From Odiellus spinosus (lineage: Eukaryota > Arthropoda > Arachnida > Opiliones > Phalangiidae): DNA of 64,000 bases. The stretch is taken from contig OY987228.1 in NCBI GenBank assembly GCA_963920705.1, positions 20,282,565 through 20,346,564 on the forward strand. The letters are read 5' to 3'. Positions 34,180-45,900 of the stretch are shown in pieces (position 1 is the stretch's first letter; every line of letters starts with the position of its first letter). Below the pieces are notes generated by a model that made no database searches, was not told where the DNA came from, and worked only from the letters and a program-made list of their open reading frames with translations. The translations under genes were made by a program, and so were the position numbers.

Positions 34180-35799
34180 ATGTGCTCCACGCATCTCGTT
34201 AACGGAGAGCTTCCCACCGAAATAATTGCTGGAATTCAGGTTTCCGCTAGATCAACCATTATGACTGCCACGGACATTGAGCAACTATTACAGGACCTCA
34301 GGAAATGTGTTAACGACCTACGGACACCGAGCTTTGACAACTTCATACAAAGTGATGAAGACTGTAAAGTATTAACTTCATTGTCCCTGCACGAGTTCCT
34401 AGAGTTGCATTCGACTATTGAGGACATTATTCGTACCATCAGATGCTGTTCGTCGAAGACAGCTCTAGCAGTATTATTGGTGAAATTACGATTGGATATC
34501 TCCAATAAGGTGTTATCAACTTTATTTCATTTAACTGAAAGATCGGTATCAAACACGGTAAAAGCGGTTATTATGGCTTTATCGGAGCATTTCGTGCCAC
34601 ATCATTTTGGCCTGCAACACTTATCACGTGACAATCTGATAACAAACCATCAATCTGGAGCAGCAGTAAAACTCTTTGCTAACAACAAGCCTAATTGTCT
34701 TATTACCATTGTAGATGGCACCTATATCAAGGTTGGAAGATCCAAGGACTATACCGTTCTTCACAAATCCTTCTGTGTGCACAAAGGCCAGCATATCCTC
34801 AAGCCAATGTTAATGGTAACAACTACGGGTTACATAATAGATATAATCGGACCCTACTTTGCTAATGGCCGCAATAACGACGCGCGCATTTTAAACCATT
34901 CTATCAAAAAGAGAGAAGAACTCCAGTCTTTCTTTCAAGTTGGTGACGTTGTACTGGCAGACCGCGGTTTTCGAGACTCCAACAGCGTACTGACTGAACT
35001 GGGTGTGGATTTACAAATGCCTTCGTTCTTGTCTAAAGGCGAGAAGCAAGTAAACACGCAAGAAGTTAATCGTTCCCGACAAGTAACGTACCTCAGGTGG
35101 CCGGTTGAAGTTAGGAATGGGCATTTGCAGACGGTGTATCGTTTTTTTCAAAACCGTATACCTGTGCATATGTTACCATTAGTTCCGGAACTTCTTCAAA
35201 TTGCTACTGCGCTGTTGAACGCCTACCACCCGGAGTTACATCTTAAAGGTTCCTGGGAAGACTCCGTCGAAAAAATGCTGGCAGTCTCTACGAAAGAAAA
35301 TCCTCTTAAGGAAGTAGTTGAGCGCGATAATCTGCTTCGCAAACCGTCTAAATGGCAACGAATTGAGGATAGTGAATTTCAAGACTTCCCTGTACTTCGT
35401 GAAAGTGATGTACGTGAGGTGGTAATGAGCGACTTTAAAACGAAACGCGCTGAATCTTATGTGGCGTTGACTATAGAGAAATCCGGCTCTTTCAGCGTCG
35501 AAGTGTCCAAAGTTGAACATGACTTAATTCGTATACGCGTGCCTGGTCAATTTTCCACCTCAGCTGTTCACCAAGCTCTAATTCGTTATGTACCGAACGG
35601 GACAGGTGCAAATGCCATTAAAGGCTGGTATTGCAATTGCAAAGGTGGTAGTTTGACGATAGGTACTTGTGTTCACGTTAGCAGCGTAATCTGGTATCTT
35701 GGTTATCGTCGCCATGAAGATCGAGGCAGTTGGTACCAGTCAAAATTGCGTGTAGTGTGTGAAGATGCCACTGAGCTTGAACTACCAGACATACGTTAA
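34180..35799 (+). CDS. Transposase core, DDE_Tnp_4 type with C-terminal SWIM zinc finger (539 aa)
   Basis: The uninterrupted part of the transposase. About residues 60-135 fit the HTH_Tnp_4 helix-turn-helix (LTSLSLHEFLEL, then LAVLLVKLRLDISNKVLSTLFHL in two parts). The catalytic triad is visible as D179 (IVDGTYIKV), D261 (VLADRGFRD) and E310 (RWPVEVRNG), in the order and spacing of IS5/Harbinger-like DDE enzymes. A SWIM-type site follows at C485-x-C487-x9-C497-x-H499 (WYCNC...CVHV). The protein would bind the element's ends in the nucleus and catalyse cut-and-paste movement. ATG 34180 directly follows a TGA and lies inside the expected zinc module, so it is probably not the ancestral start. 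The family is secure; the ISL2EU assignment is from memory of its architecture. Confidence 0.85.
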   Translation: MCSTHLVNGELPTEIIAGIQVSARSTIMTATDIEQLLQDLRKCVNDLRTPSFDNFIQSDEDCKVLTSLSLHEFLELHSTIEDIIRTIRCCSSKTALAVLLVKLRLDISNKVLSTLFHLTERSVSNTVKAVIMALSEHFVPHHFGLQHLSRDNLITNHQSGAAVKLFANNKPNCLITIVDGTYIKVGRSKDYTVLHKSFCVHKGQHILKPMLMVTTTGYIIDIIGPYFANGRNNDARILNHSIKKREELQSFFQVGDVVLADRGFRDSNSVLTELGVDLQMPSFLSKGEKQVNTQEVNRSRQVTYLRWPVEVRNGHLQTVYRFFQNRIPVHMLPLVPELLQIATALLNAYHPELHLKGSWEDSVEKMLAVSTKENPLKEVVERDNLLRKPSKWQRIEDSEFQDFPVLRESDVREVVMSDFKTKRAESYVALTIEKSGSFSVEVSKVEHDLIRIRVPGQFSTSAVHQALIRYVPNGTGANAIKGWYCNCKGGSLTIGTCVHVSSVIWYLGYRRHEDRGSWYQSKLRVVCEDATELELPDIR

Positions 35800-36438
35800 A
35801 CGTAGAAAACCTTAGCGTTAAATGAATAATTCGTCCGTTTTATACAAGTGTGTTTTGTTTAATATGAAATAAAAATTAAAGATACTACTCCAGTATCTTC
35901 TAATTGGTATGATTTCTCTATTTATTTTTCGAGTTTCTTATACACCAAAGACTATTCAAGTAAGCTATATAGTCTTTGCACGGCCCCTGTAAAGCTAGCA
36001 AAAGCCTACTGCATGAATGCTTGACAAGTGGAACACTTCTACAGGCGTTTTCGAGGATTTCGAGGCATAGTAGACCAAAAATATACGAATTTCATTTTGC
36101 CGCCAGCACTATACCCGTGGCAGTTACAAAATAATTCTTTCCTAATATTTTCCTAACATAATTATGAATCTAAAATAATAACCGTTCAAGATTTTCGTGT
36201 GGGGGAAGGCTTTCATATCCGGCACGGAAGTCATAGATTCTTCCTATTCTTTACATTATGGAAGAAACCTTCCATTCGTTGTAATTCCCAAAATTTACAG
36301 TTGTGAGCTCGAATTTTAGCTTTAAATTATCCCCCAACTACCCTATTTTAATAATATAATACGAATTTATCATAAAAGAGACGAAAATTTTTAACATTAC
36401 GTGGACCCAGACTCTTATGGGGAGTTGCTGTTGTTCTT
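34988..36438 (+). repeat. Right arm of the transposon palindrome
   Basis: The original 3' half of the transposon: transposase codons from about residue 270 to the stop at 35799, then about 640 bp of non-coding DNA to the end TGCTGTTGTTCTT. It pairs base for base with 32028-33478 without net length difference. Confidence 0.93.
35868..35873 (+). promoter_or_regulatory. AATAAA polyadenylation signal of the transposase gene
   Basis: A canonical AATAAA lies about 70 bp after the transposase stop codon. Its mirror copy (TTTATT, 32593-32598) serves the antisense arm, so both strands carry a signal for ending transcripts that read toward the element's edges. Confidence 0.6.
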
Positions 36439-36442
36439 TAGA

Positions 36443-39400
36443 ATATGACAAAGGCGGAGAGGGAAACGGCTCTAGATTCGCGTCAAAATTCCAGATGTAT
36501 ATAGCGTCAACGTTAAAGCATTTCGACACCATACCCGACAAGGGTTTATATATACGTAGAGAGTCGAGATAGGCTTAGCCGCAGCGACACCGCGGTTTTA
36601 GTAAGTTAGAAAGGAGAGGAGGGGTTTATTCCGGCGAAAGGGGAAGAAAAGGGGTTAACACACCTTCCAGAACCTCGGGCCTAGGATTAAAAGAGAATTT
36701 TTTATCGCGTTTTATTACGCCAATTAAGAGAAGATAGACTATTAAATTGTCGTTGGATGCGAGTGTTCTAAAAAAGGGGGGGGGGTGGCCGGAGGAATAG
36801 CCTTAAGTCGGATAGATTTAAAATGGGTTCTGGGTGCGTGGGAGGGTGTTGGTGAAGTGTAAGCTATTTTTACGAGACGATGGATAAGGCTTTTATACTC
36901 TATCCTCTTTTACTCGAGAAAGCTAATAGCCCGCGCCGCTATAGTCTCTCGCTCGGTATACCCCCTTATTTCTCTCGATAACGTAAAAGGAGTTGATGTA
37001 AACACCGCCTTCGTAAACGGCCGCGGGTCAGATTATCCTAACACTATATATAGAAACTCTTTTCTCTTACACCCATCCTATCCCTCGTATTTCTTCTCCG
37101 TCCACTGACTTAGAGGCAATAGAGACAAAAGTCAACGTTAGGCGTACACCTTCCTTTCGCTATATTGCCTCTACTTCGGGTGATAAACAACACGTTCGAA
37201 TAATCCAAATCAACACGTATGAAGCTAAAAGAAAAACGTTGATTTCCCAGATCAAAAGACTCGGGTTTTGCATTTTACTCCATTGACTCGAATTACTCTA
37301 ACAAACCGTACTTGGTGCACACGAAAGTAAAATGAATAAAACGATGTTAAGGAATATTCCGTGTTGCTGTAAGATACGATACTAAGCCTTTGCCCTCTAT
37401 TCTACTTCGAAAAGTGGATGAACTACCGTCCACTCTTTGTATATTAAGTATACGTGAAGGCCCGCCACTCTGGGGAATCCGCGTACTTCTGTATATAGTA
37501 TATAGAAAAGATAGAAACGCTGTTAGGATAAGGAGACTAAAAATTTCTTCTCTTATAGGAGGAGTTAATCTCCCTTAGGCCTAGCCTAGAAAATGGAAAT
37601 GATAGCGCATCCGCTCTGGATAAAATAAAATGTTGCGTAAAGTCAAGATCGAAAGACAACGCTTATACGGATTTCTCTTCTTCCTCGATTAAAGTTTATT
37701 ATTTTAGGCTTAAATATATTATATATACATATATATATATATAAAGAGGAGAGTCATGTTAGTTGGTATAGAAGTAAACGTCAATTTGGCGTGCTAGGAC
37801 GTCGTAAAATGTCTTACAAATAATTAACGAGAATAGGCGATATATGATCCGTTTTCGTTGTCGTTTTGTCTCGCTATTAAAGATCGTTTCGTGCGTAAGT
37901 AACATTAAAAACATCGATTGAGCACCGCTCTTGTTTTATTATAAACTACGGGTGAAAACAAAGACAACTATATTTTTTCTTTCGATCTGAAAAGGTACAA
38001 AAACCATCTCCAAAAAAATCATACTCGACAAAAATTGTATAGCTGAGAGAGAATTGTTTCTATTTTGGGAGATTAGTAGCATTTTGGTGTTCATTTATGT
38101 ATCTACTTTGAAGATTAATTCATAGACAAAATTCACAGTTAATTAATAAAAAAAGAGCTTATTCGAGAAAGAAGTTATTACGATTCTAAATGCAGAATTT
38201 TACGACGTCACGCTGGGAGTTTTTTGTTACGTTTATTATACTTTTTAATTAAGTCTTAGCTGGTGAATAAAAGGATATAATCGTTAGCCACGCAGTGATT
38301 TTTAAACAGCACTGATAAGCTTAATTTTTAACTGACACTAATGATACAACGGACAATCGTAATGGAATCTGGTTCTGGAAATTGTGAAGAGAGGAAAATA
38401 TCTTGGAACCTGCCCACCACAGAGATGAGGACTTAGAAATAACACTATAAAGCGATTGAGATCGGAATCACAAACGGGAATCTCTCCACTTCAATTAAAT
38501 TTAACATAATCCACTATCTCGTCTCGATATAAATGCAAATATACTTAATAATATATCAAACCACTATAAAACGATTGCTTTAAAACGAAAATGATATCAC
38601 GGCTTCAGTTATAAAAGTTCTTCCGACTTCCGTTTATAAATGGACCAAACCAGTGGAGAAAAACTCCACGCAGAGGTCAACCAAGCGTTTAAATGGTCTC
38701 TCCTCTATCCGTAACATATAGCCGCTCGCTAGCTCTTTTGGGTTTTCTAAATCTCTTTCCAAATAGAACATCACTGTGAGATGTTTATTTGATGATATTT
38801 CGAGACGGGCCACAAAAAAATAAAATAAAAAAAAATGCAGTCACGGAGAGCGAAAGAAAAGTTGAAATAAAAAAAAAAATCCTCAAGAAATAAAAAAAAA
38901 AAAAGAAATGGTAGCGAATAACGGTTTAACGCTCAATGTACTTTCGGCGAGGCTATAAAAGTTAGTCTTCCTTCGGGCTGTAAAACATCTTCAAAAGATT
39001 TATGCGACATTCGAGGGAATCTAGACACTTTCTACTATTTTTTTCATTTTTTTTTTTTTTTTTTACCCCAGTTATTTCCAGTTCGCATAATTTACTTTAA
39101 TACCCGGCCTAGCGGTAAGAGGGCATAAAAGTATAATGTTTACCCTAGGCTGCCTGAATGCCCGAGGAAACTTTATATTTGCCGAGATTCAAAATCTTAA
39201 ATGTTAAATGGATGGGGCTTGAAACGGATATCAGGATTCATATTTTTTTGAGCACTCAAATGATGTTCATTTTAAACCAACAAAAAGCTTCAGTCAACAA
39301 ACTGAGAAATATAATTATACATATAGGTTTATTGGTTTTAAACAATCGCCTTTAGATTGGATTAAATAATTAGACCAAATTCGTTATTAAGTTAGGCTTA

Positions 39401-42400
39401 GCTATTTGATCAAGAGTTCTTATGATAATTGTTAATTTTGAGATTTCAACAAATTCTATTCTGTATAAAATTTGTATCAAAATCATTATGTAAAAGAGGA
39501 AATTAAGCTCTCTGATTGGTCGGTGAGAAAATTATCATAATTTTGATAATTTATAGATTTTATTTTCAGGAAAATTATTTCTTCTTGATTTTTTTAATTT
39601 ATTTGTAAGTGATTCGATTTTAATTAGGCTTTTCATCTTTCGACTAACATGGATATTATATAAGTAGACAAAGTTTACTGAAGTTAACGGTATCATTATT
39701 TATATAAATTTCTTCTATTAGAATACTGGTTCAACCATAAAATAACCACGAGGTAAATAATATACCTTATAAAAGGTATTTTTGAAAGTAACAACCAGCC
39801 ATAAACATTTACGCGTTAATATATTAAATATAAAGCCTTACTGCATTTCTAAAAACTTTTCGGCTGGGATCAAAACTATATAGATTTGCGTATTTATTTT
39901 CTGATAAGCCTTGGCAAAAGGTTTTTTTGAATATAGAAAATAAGGGGGTCTAGAGGCTTTTAAGGATTTTCACTCTCTTCGTAAGATTTTGCTACTTCGT
40001 TATTGGACCGCGAATTTCTTTGGAAGAAAGGAAGAAAAAAAATCCCCCAGGCGCGTCAAAGTCAATCAAAATCATTTCTCACAAATATATATGTATATAT
40101 AGATATAAAATATTTTTTGAAAAGTCTTTAATAAAGGTTCGGTGAGCGTACCAATGACTATACAAGGAGATTTTTCGCTTTGACTTACAGAAAACCGCGA
40201 AAAATGTCGAATCGACAGATTTTAAGCTAGAGAGAGAGAAAATGTATAGATATTTTCGCTATAGATCTTTTCAAGAGAAGTTTCTAATACTATTTTATCC
40301 TCTAGAGATTAAACATTGGGTGTTATTACGCGACTGCTTTGGCTAGTATATACTAACTACATTTGAACAAATGTATCTCCAAAAAACGAAGCCCGCGAGC
40401 TACGAAATAATTACTCTCTCTGCCTGCCAATCTTAGTGTAACGTTTGGGCAGGGCTTGAATATTTTCTTTTTTACTTCTTTATAGCAATTCTTTCAAACC
40501 TTAAAAAAAAAAAAAAATTATATTTGAAAAAGAGCGAAAAATGAATAGAAACGCCGAGTTGATGGAAAATATGGCCTCAAAACTTCAAAATGATCATTAA
40601 CGTCAATATTTAAATATATATATCAGGCAAAAAACTTTCAAAAAATACATTTTTAAAAATTTTATAAAAGCCCCTGTAAATGTGTTTCAAGCGCAACGCA
40701 TCGTTGCTCCGAGTGAAGTAGCTATTTAGGGTTCAAACGAATAAGGTATTTTCTATCCAACGCCTGTAGAAGTGTTCTATCTGCCGCGCACTGGGATAAG
40801 TCTATAGCATTACATTTTTGGACATAGTTTTTAATTATTAAAACGTGCATGGAACACTTCGAAATTCTGCACGCGATAGAATCTTATGGTTGTTAAAAAT
40901 AAGCTTCCATTTTGAAGGCAAAATTTAACAAGGGCTGTCGATAGACGCGATAAGATTCTGGATTAATAATATTATCGGATTATATACAGTAACCGAATTA
41001 TTTAAGCCGATTATAGTGAAAAATCTAATTAATATCAAGAGTATTCAAAAGATGGCGAATATGTCGCCAACCATCCTAAATATACGATAAAGTTATAAAA
41101 AAAAGTGGAGTACGAATCGAGATAGTGTTTTTTTTTTTATTCAAGTGTTTGTACACTATAACGAAAGCTAGGCGTATTAACACGCAATGTTATACATCGT
41201 AGGAACAAAAGTAGTTTTTGACAGAGTGATCCCGAACAAAACGTATATAGAAAAGAATTGTTGAAGGTATATAGAGGAGAGAAGGAAAACCTCACGGCTA
41301 AATCGATATATCCACGATGAGGCTAGGAAAAGGAAACTAAAAGGAACTTACGAGTAGGAGGAGAGGAGGCAAAGCATCGCAGTGAAGCCGGCATCGTTTG
41401 ATTTGCTCGACTCTGTAACCATAGTGATGCTTCTAGTCCTAGGGCACAGACGAAACCGGGCCGAAAAGGGGGGGGGGGAAATCGACGTAGATTGAGAGCG
41501 AGAGAGAAAGAGCAAAGCTCGAGGAAACGGCGGAGACATCTGAACGACAAAGCGCCGCTAGAAATAGCTTTGGCTGATTAGCCAAGCTAAAGCCCCCCTC
41601 CCCCCTTAGCACCACCCGATCTCAACCAGTTTCCCTCCCAACGCAATTATATACGGTGTTTGTGTAAGGAAAGGGGTTAACGGCTTTCAACCCCCCTATA
41701 TATATATATATACCTTAGGAGATACCAGTTACCCCTGGCTCGTAAAGACCGTTACCCCCTCATCCCAACTACCATCGTTTCACCTTCGCGATAGGCGCGA
41801 GAAAGGTAAAACGGAATTCTATATAATAAGGATGGAAGAGGGGTGGCTGGGGGTATAAGGAGCGCGTATTTAATTCAAGAATTCATTTATGAGAGAACCC
41901 CGGGAAAAGACGCGCGTCTTTTAATGCGTTTAACACGTTTAAGAGTCAAACGCCGAGCGATGTTTCGGGCGAAAAGGGATTCGACTAGAGAGGTAAAAGA
42001 TTGGACCACGAGCGACGCGTGGTTTAGAGACTAACCGGGAGGCGGTGAAGAACGAAGGGATAGGGGTGGTGTGGACGGTACCGCTAACGTTAATCGCGTT
42101 TGCCTACTCGCGAAAAGGTGAAAGCCGCAAAGTTGACCCCAAATCAGATTGCAGGACGTCAAATTCTTCTATTATTAAAAGCCAAGGGTAAACAGCGACT
42201 GGGATTTTGGTTTTCGTCAAGCACGATCGTGGTGAGGGACTGAGGTCAGCCCTTTGGACTTTTGACAACCGTCAAACGGGCGATTCAACCAAAAGTATAC
42301 CTAGCAACTAAGTGAGCTTTTGGGTGAATACATAGTCATTAAGAAGAATTTTTACCCCATATACGCGAGAAATGTTTCATATTTGAAAGAAAAATATTAA

Positions 42401-42758
42401 AATTATTACAAAAAATATTGTTTATAATATTCAAAAGCTTATTATCATACGTGGCTATGGAATAATCTTAATTTTGATATATTTTTCTTAATTGGCCATA
42501 AACCTGTTCGCACGTGATAGCGCGTAAGGTCCATATATTGGCGGTTCCAATCAAAATTATAGATCTGTTTGGAGTTACCAACATATGGGCGAACAAGCAG
42601 ATACGGTCATTTTGTAAAACATGCAAATTGAGAAAATGCACCATTAAATTTAAATCGATTTAAAACGGTAAACAAATCGAAACACAAAAGATAGACGATT
42701 CACCAGTCACTTCTGTCTCAAGAAATTTTCCCCAACTATACAAGAGGTCGCGTATACC
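36443..42758. other. Six kb without a recognisable gene
   Basis: AT-rich spacer with an AT run near 37720-37742, poly-A at 38886-38905, poly-T at 39047-39064 and a G run at 41470-41479. Frames at 36338-36541 (minus), 37390-37578, 39158-39355 and 41323-41550 (minus) are unrecognised. The blocks at 40670-40690 and 40761-40778 echo a motif inside the transposon arms and are listed separately. Confidence 0.45.
40670..40790. repeat. CCTGTARAAGTGTT motif pair
   Basis: GCCCCTGTAAATGTGTTTC begins at 40670 and CGCCTGTAGAAGTGTTCT spans 40761-40778. The second matches 32419-32436 (and the mirror 36030-36047) in the transposon's non-coding arms at 17 of 18 bases. A looser copy is at 52407-52423. These could be ends of a small unclassified element or remnants of a related transposon. 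Confidence 0.45.
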
Positions 42759-42763
42759 TTTAA

Positions 42764-42908
42764 AGTGAGGCTGTCACACTTTTTACAGCTAGGGGAATTT
42801 CATATATGACATATGTCAATATATATCGAATCATCTTTTAACGATCTTTCCGAAGATGTTACTCAATTCCCATTTCGAGTCAATGAAAAATCCTTAACAG
42901 CCTCACTT
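42764..42908. mobile_element. TTAA-flanked MITE, AGTGAGG-end family (145 bp)
   Basis: TTAA at 42760-42763 and 42909-42912, with ends AGTGAGGCTGTCACAC and AACAGCCTCACT. It holds the family's inner TTAACGATCTTTCCGAAG and TTACTCAATTCCC blocks. This is the best preserved short copy and defines the ends of the group with 4490-4592 and 61880-62229. Confidence 0.85.
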
Positions 42909-42912
42909 TAAA

Positions 42913-45890
42913 AGCACCTGATGCCGAAAATTATTTAATATTAAATCATCCTCAATCTAATTATGAAAGTAACATTCTTAAGACTTTAAAATAACAATAG
43001 GAGCTTAAATTACTAACCTTATTAACCCAATATAAGATATATATATAAGAAAAGTAAAGAAGCGATTATTTTAATTTACTCGCTATCCAAACAGCTTAGC
43101 AAAAATAACATAAAAAATATATTCCCCACATCTACGTATACCCAATAGCTTAATGATTACCGAAATATAAAAAAAAAACCTAGCTAATTAGGAAAGACGC
43201 TCTCTCGGGCATAAAGAATCGAAAGGATAAAAAAGTTCATTTATTTAGGGTAAAGGAAGGGTAGTAAGTATACGAGTGTTCAATAAGACTTGGCAACTTC
43301 TACTAACGTTAAACATTAGGTACCAATCAGCCTCAGTTTTTCCTATACTGACAACCGTTATTTAACCTCACTATAATACCATTTTGCTAAAGGGACCTAG
43401 AGAGGGTGAAAAGGAAAAAAAATGTTCATTATTAAAATTAAATCCGAAGCCATTGGACAGATCATAAGTTAAGAGTAGATATACATCGAAATGCCTTTCA
43501 TTTTCACCCTCCCTTCAATGGGGTGGAGACTAAGTCAGGGCCGGAAATGAAGAGAAAAAAAAAGTAAAGAAAAATTCACTTCCACGGACCCTTTACTTAG
43601 TATTAAAAGATCATAAATGAGCCAGTCTTCTGCAGGAATTAAGAGCCCTGGCTAAAAAAGCCCTGTCTGAAACACAGAGCCCAGCACCAGCAAGGTTCGG
43701 AAAAACAAGTTAGTAAAGACATCAACTATCTATTTTCTTCAAGAAGAGATAAAAAGTAACGACGAATTTTGTCCTAGAAGTAACTGTTTATGCCACCCCA
43801 TTGAGATCAATGGGGTTAATATATGCTTTGGGACTAAATCAGTCCTAGAAACTTATAATCAGCTGGTTCGCTTATAGTTATAACTGACAACGTGGGTAGT
43901 AATGACGTCAAAAAATCCAATGACGACTCGACTGGGAAATGACAGTTTCTAGACAACATTTATATGCCTTTTATCAACCCGTTATGAGTATTTAAATGAT
44001 GAAAAAAATTAAATTTTCAATTCGTGGCGTGTTCTCAACGAAGCCCTCTATATATATAAAATTATATCTGACGTCACGCGCAAATTAAACTTCCTATTAC
44101 GTGACGTTCAAAGTACCCAAGGTGCCTTGGGTACTAAAGCCTACAGTACCGTATCCCTTAACGGTAATTACTAGCCACTGATCGGGAAAGCGTCACTTCC
44201 TGTTAGGTTTAGAATTTATGGTATACTACAGACCTTACAAAACAATAAACCAAACGATTCAATTACTTCTCTCTCTCTCCCTAGATAACCGAAGGAAAAG
44301 GGGTCGACCAGTTAAAAAAAACGAGGAAGAAGAAAGAGGGGTAGATATCTTCAATCCCCTCTATCTCTTCCCCCGCGACCACAGATATACTTGGCCGAGC
44401 AGAAAGAATTAAAAGAGACTGAAATAGGCAACGTTAAAGAACTCGCGGATGCATTAAACACTATCGATTTTAGTGGGGTGAGGGTTGGGGGTTGGTCACC
44501 CCTCAATCAGCTTCCCTTCAGCCGTGGCAGGAGCTTCGAAGCACCTCCCTTTATCCCCCTCAGCCTTCAGCCTACCCTACCTCACCCTTATATGGATCCG
44601 TCCTTGTCTTTTTTCGCTTAGCCAAGCAGCCAGCTCCGCGCGCTTCTATTCCAAATGGAAGAAGGAAAAAAGGAAAGAGAGAAAACCCGAGAAGGGTAAA
44701 AATCTCTCGCGCTTAGAGAAGGAAGAACCCAAAAAAAGAGGAGGATGGAGGGGGCCACGAGAAGGGAAGACGGTGGATTGAACTGGAGACGGCATTAAGG
44801 AAGAAAAAAAAAAAAAAAAACTCCTAGTCAAAAGTAGCTAAAAACTCCATGAACGGGAAAAAAGAACGGCCATAGTCGAATATATGTTGGGGGGAAGAAT
44901 GCCCCCTGCCACGTATAAAACTACTAAACATTAAGAAAAGCCCTAGTCGGCGCCCGAGTTGCAGAGATAATAAATACGAAACTAGCTAAGGTTTTTCCAT
45001 CCTCTCTGTCTCTCTCTTTTTACTTCTATCCGATTTTTTTCCCGCTTTTTTTTTCTAGCGGACTCGGGAAGAAAGTTTCGTGAGATAACAGCTTGAAATG
45101 TTTCTAGATACATTAGAAGGAAGTGTCTTTTTACTCCCCTAATTTGCATATTACTCTCACCAGCGCGTTTTCTTTTTGCATCTCTCCGTCTCTCTTCTAT
45201 ACGTCGCGCCATCCCATCCTCCTCTTGTATGGTAGGCCTATATACTTTACTTTTCCAGGCTGGCGTCCTGTCACCGTTAAAGGTGGGACCTTCTAGTCAT
45301 TCCCGGGAGTACCAACGACAGGGGCCGAGTAAGCTCGCGCGGCGCTTAAACGAAATTTCATATACCGACGGTACCCTCCTCCTCCTCTTCTTTGCTTCTT
45401 CTTTAAAGGGACGAGCTTTTATTTTGCATAAACCTTTTTACCTCCCATTTTTTTGCTCATTTCTTAACGGTACCATGGTTTTTATAGTTTCGCGCCATAT
45501 ATATATGAGAAAAGCTTATGCAATAGTGCGTGCAAAGTGTTAAAAGTCTAGCGTTTGACCTTGAATTTAAGTTCGGTGATCAAATTGAAATAATTGAAAT
45601 TAAATTTAATAAATATTCACGGGGTAAAAATATTTCTCATTCAAAATTAGGTGTTGTAATTATATTGGACTTTCTCAATTTCAAACTAATTTGAAATAAA
45701 GCACATAATATTATATTGTAACTTTATCATGTGATGCCTTCCATCTCTAAACCACCGCTTTGTACGTGCTGCCAAATGAAGTTGAAATAAACTTTAGCTC
45801 TGTACTTGTTGAAAACGGTAAAAATCAAGTATTATAGGCTTTCAGGAAAAAAAAACGATTAACTAAGACCTTAAGTGAAACTATTTATAC
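42913..45890. other. No gene recognised
   Basis: AT-rich spacer. A perfect short palindrome lies at 44112-44135. Frames at 44391-44621, 44485-44781 and 44492-44716 overlap in different phases over one Pro/Ser/Lys-rich stretch and are probably chance. Frames at 44982-45212 (minus) and 45229-45543 are also unrecognised. A CAGGGCCGGAAAT at 43537 resembles a hAT end but has no partner. Confidence 0.45.
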
Positions 45891-45900
45891 GGTTTGCGTC

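Larger units (their letters stand above)
33601..35799 (+). pseudogene. Transposase gene, full extent with two in-frame TGA codons
   Basis: One reading frame runs from ATG at 33601 to TAA at 35797-35799, about 733 codons, broken only by TGA at 33604 and TGA at 34177. Before the second stop it shows CYAC (33622-33633) and CLKC (33760-33771), a C-x2-C-x42-C-x2-C module resembling the ZAD type of zinc-binding domain. A Ser/Thr/Pro-rich linker with repeated STVPEP units follows, then CFIC (34081-34092). This CxxC pairs with CSTH (34183-34194), just past the TGA, as a likely second zinc site. Both TGAs would be CGA (Arg) after a single C-to-T change. Helix-turn-helix, DDE and SWIM regions follow in the 539-codon uninterrupted part. 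As it stands the full protein should not be made without readthrough. A shorter product from ATG 34180 could be. Confidence 0.75.
32028..36438 (+). mobile_element. Palindromic IS5/Harbinger-like (ISL2EU-like) DNA transposon, 4411 bp
   Basis: A DNA transposon encoding a DDE_Tnp_4-type transposase. Its outer ends are AAGAACAACAGC and the complement, with TAGA on each side (32024-32027 and 36439-36442) as a probable 4 bp target duplication. The pairing of A at 32027 with T at 36439 leaves the exact edge ambiguous by a base. Positions 32028-33478 and 34988-36438 are both 1451 bp and are reverse complements with only a handful of substitutions. The unique centre (33479-34987) holds the 5' half of the transposase gene. 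The natural 5' end seems to have been replaced by an inverted copy of the 3' half, which still supplies matching ends. Low divergence between arms implies a young event. Confidence 0.9.

Noticed and set aside
39105-39180. tRNA-like or SINE promoter at GGCCTAGCGGTAAGAGGGC
   Set aside because: No B-box (GGTTCGANTCC-type) follows at a suitable distance and no cloverleaf could be drawn.
42640-42730. Further foldback family E copy
   Set aside because: AATCGATTTAAAACGGTAAA resembles the family, but neither end nor other inner blocks follow, so it is too short to call.
43537-43860. hAT element starting CAGGGCCGGAAAT with a GACTAAGT/GACTAAAT duplication
   Set aside because: The proposed right edge ends in TGCTTTGG and lacks the required complement of CAGGG, so the flank similarity is likely chance.
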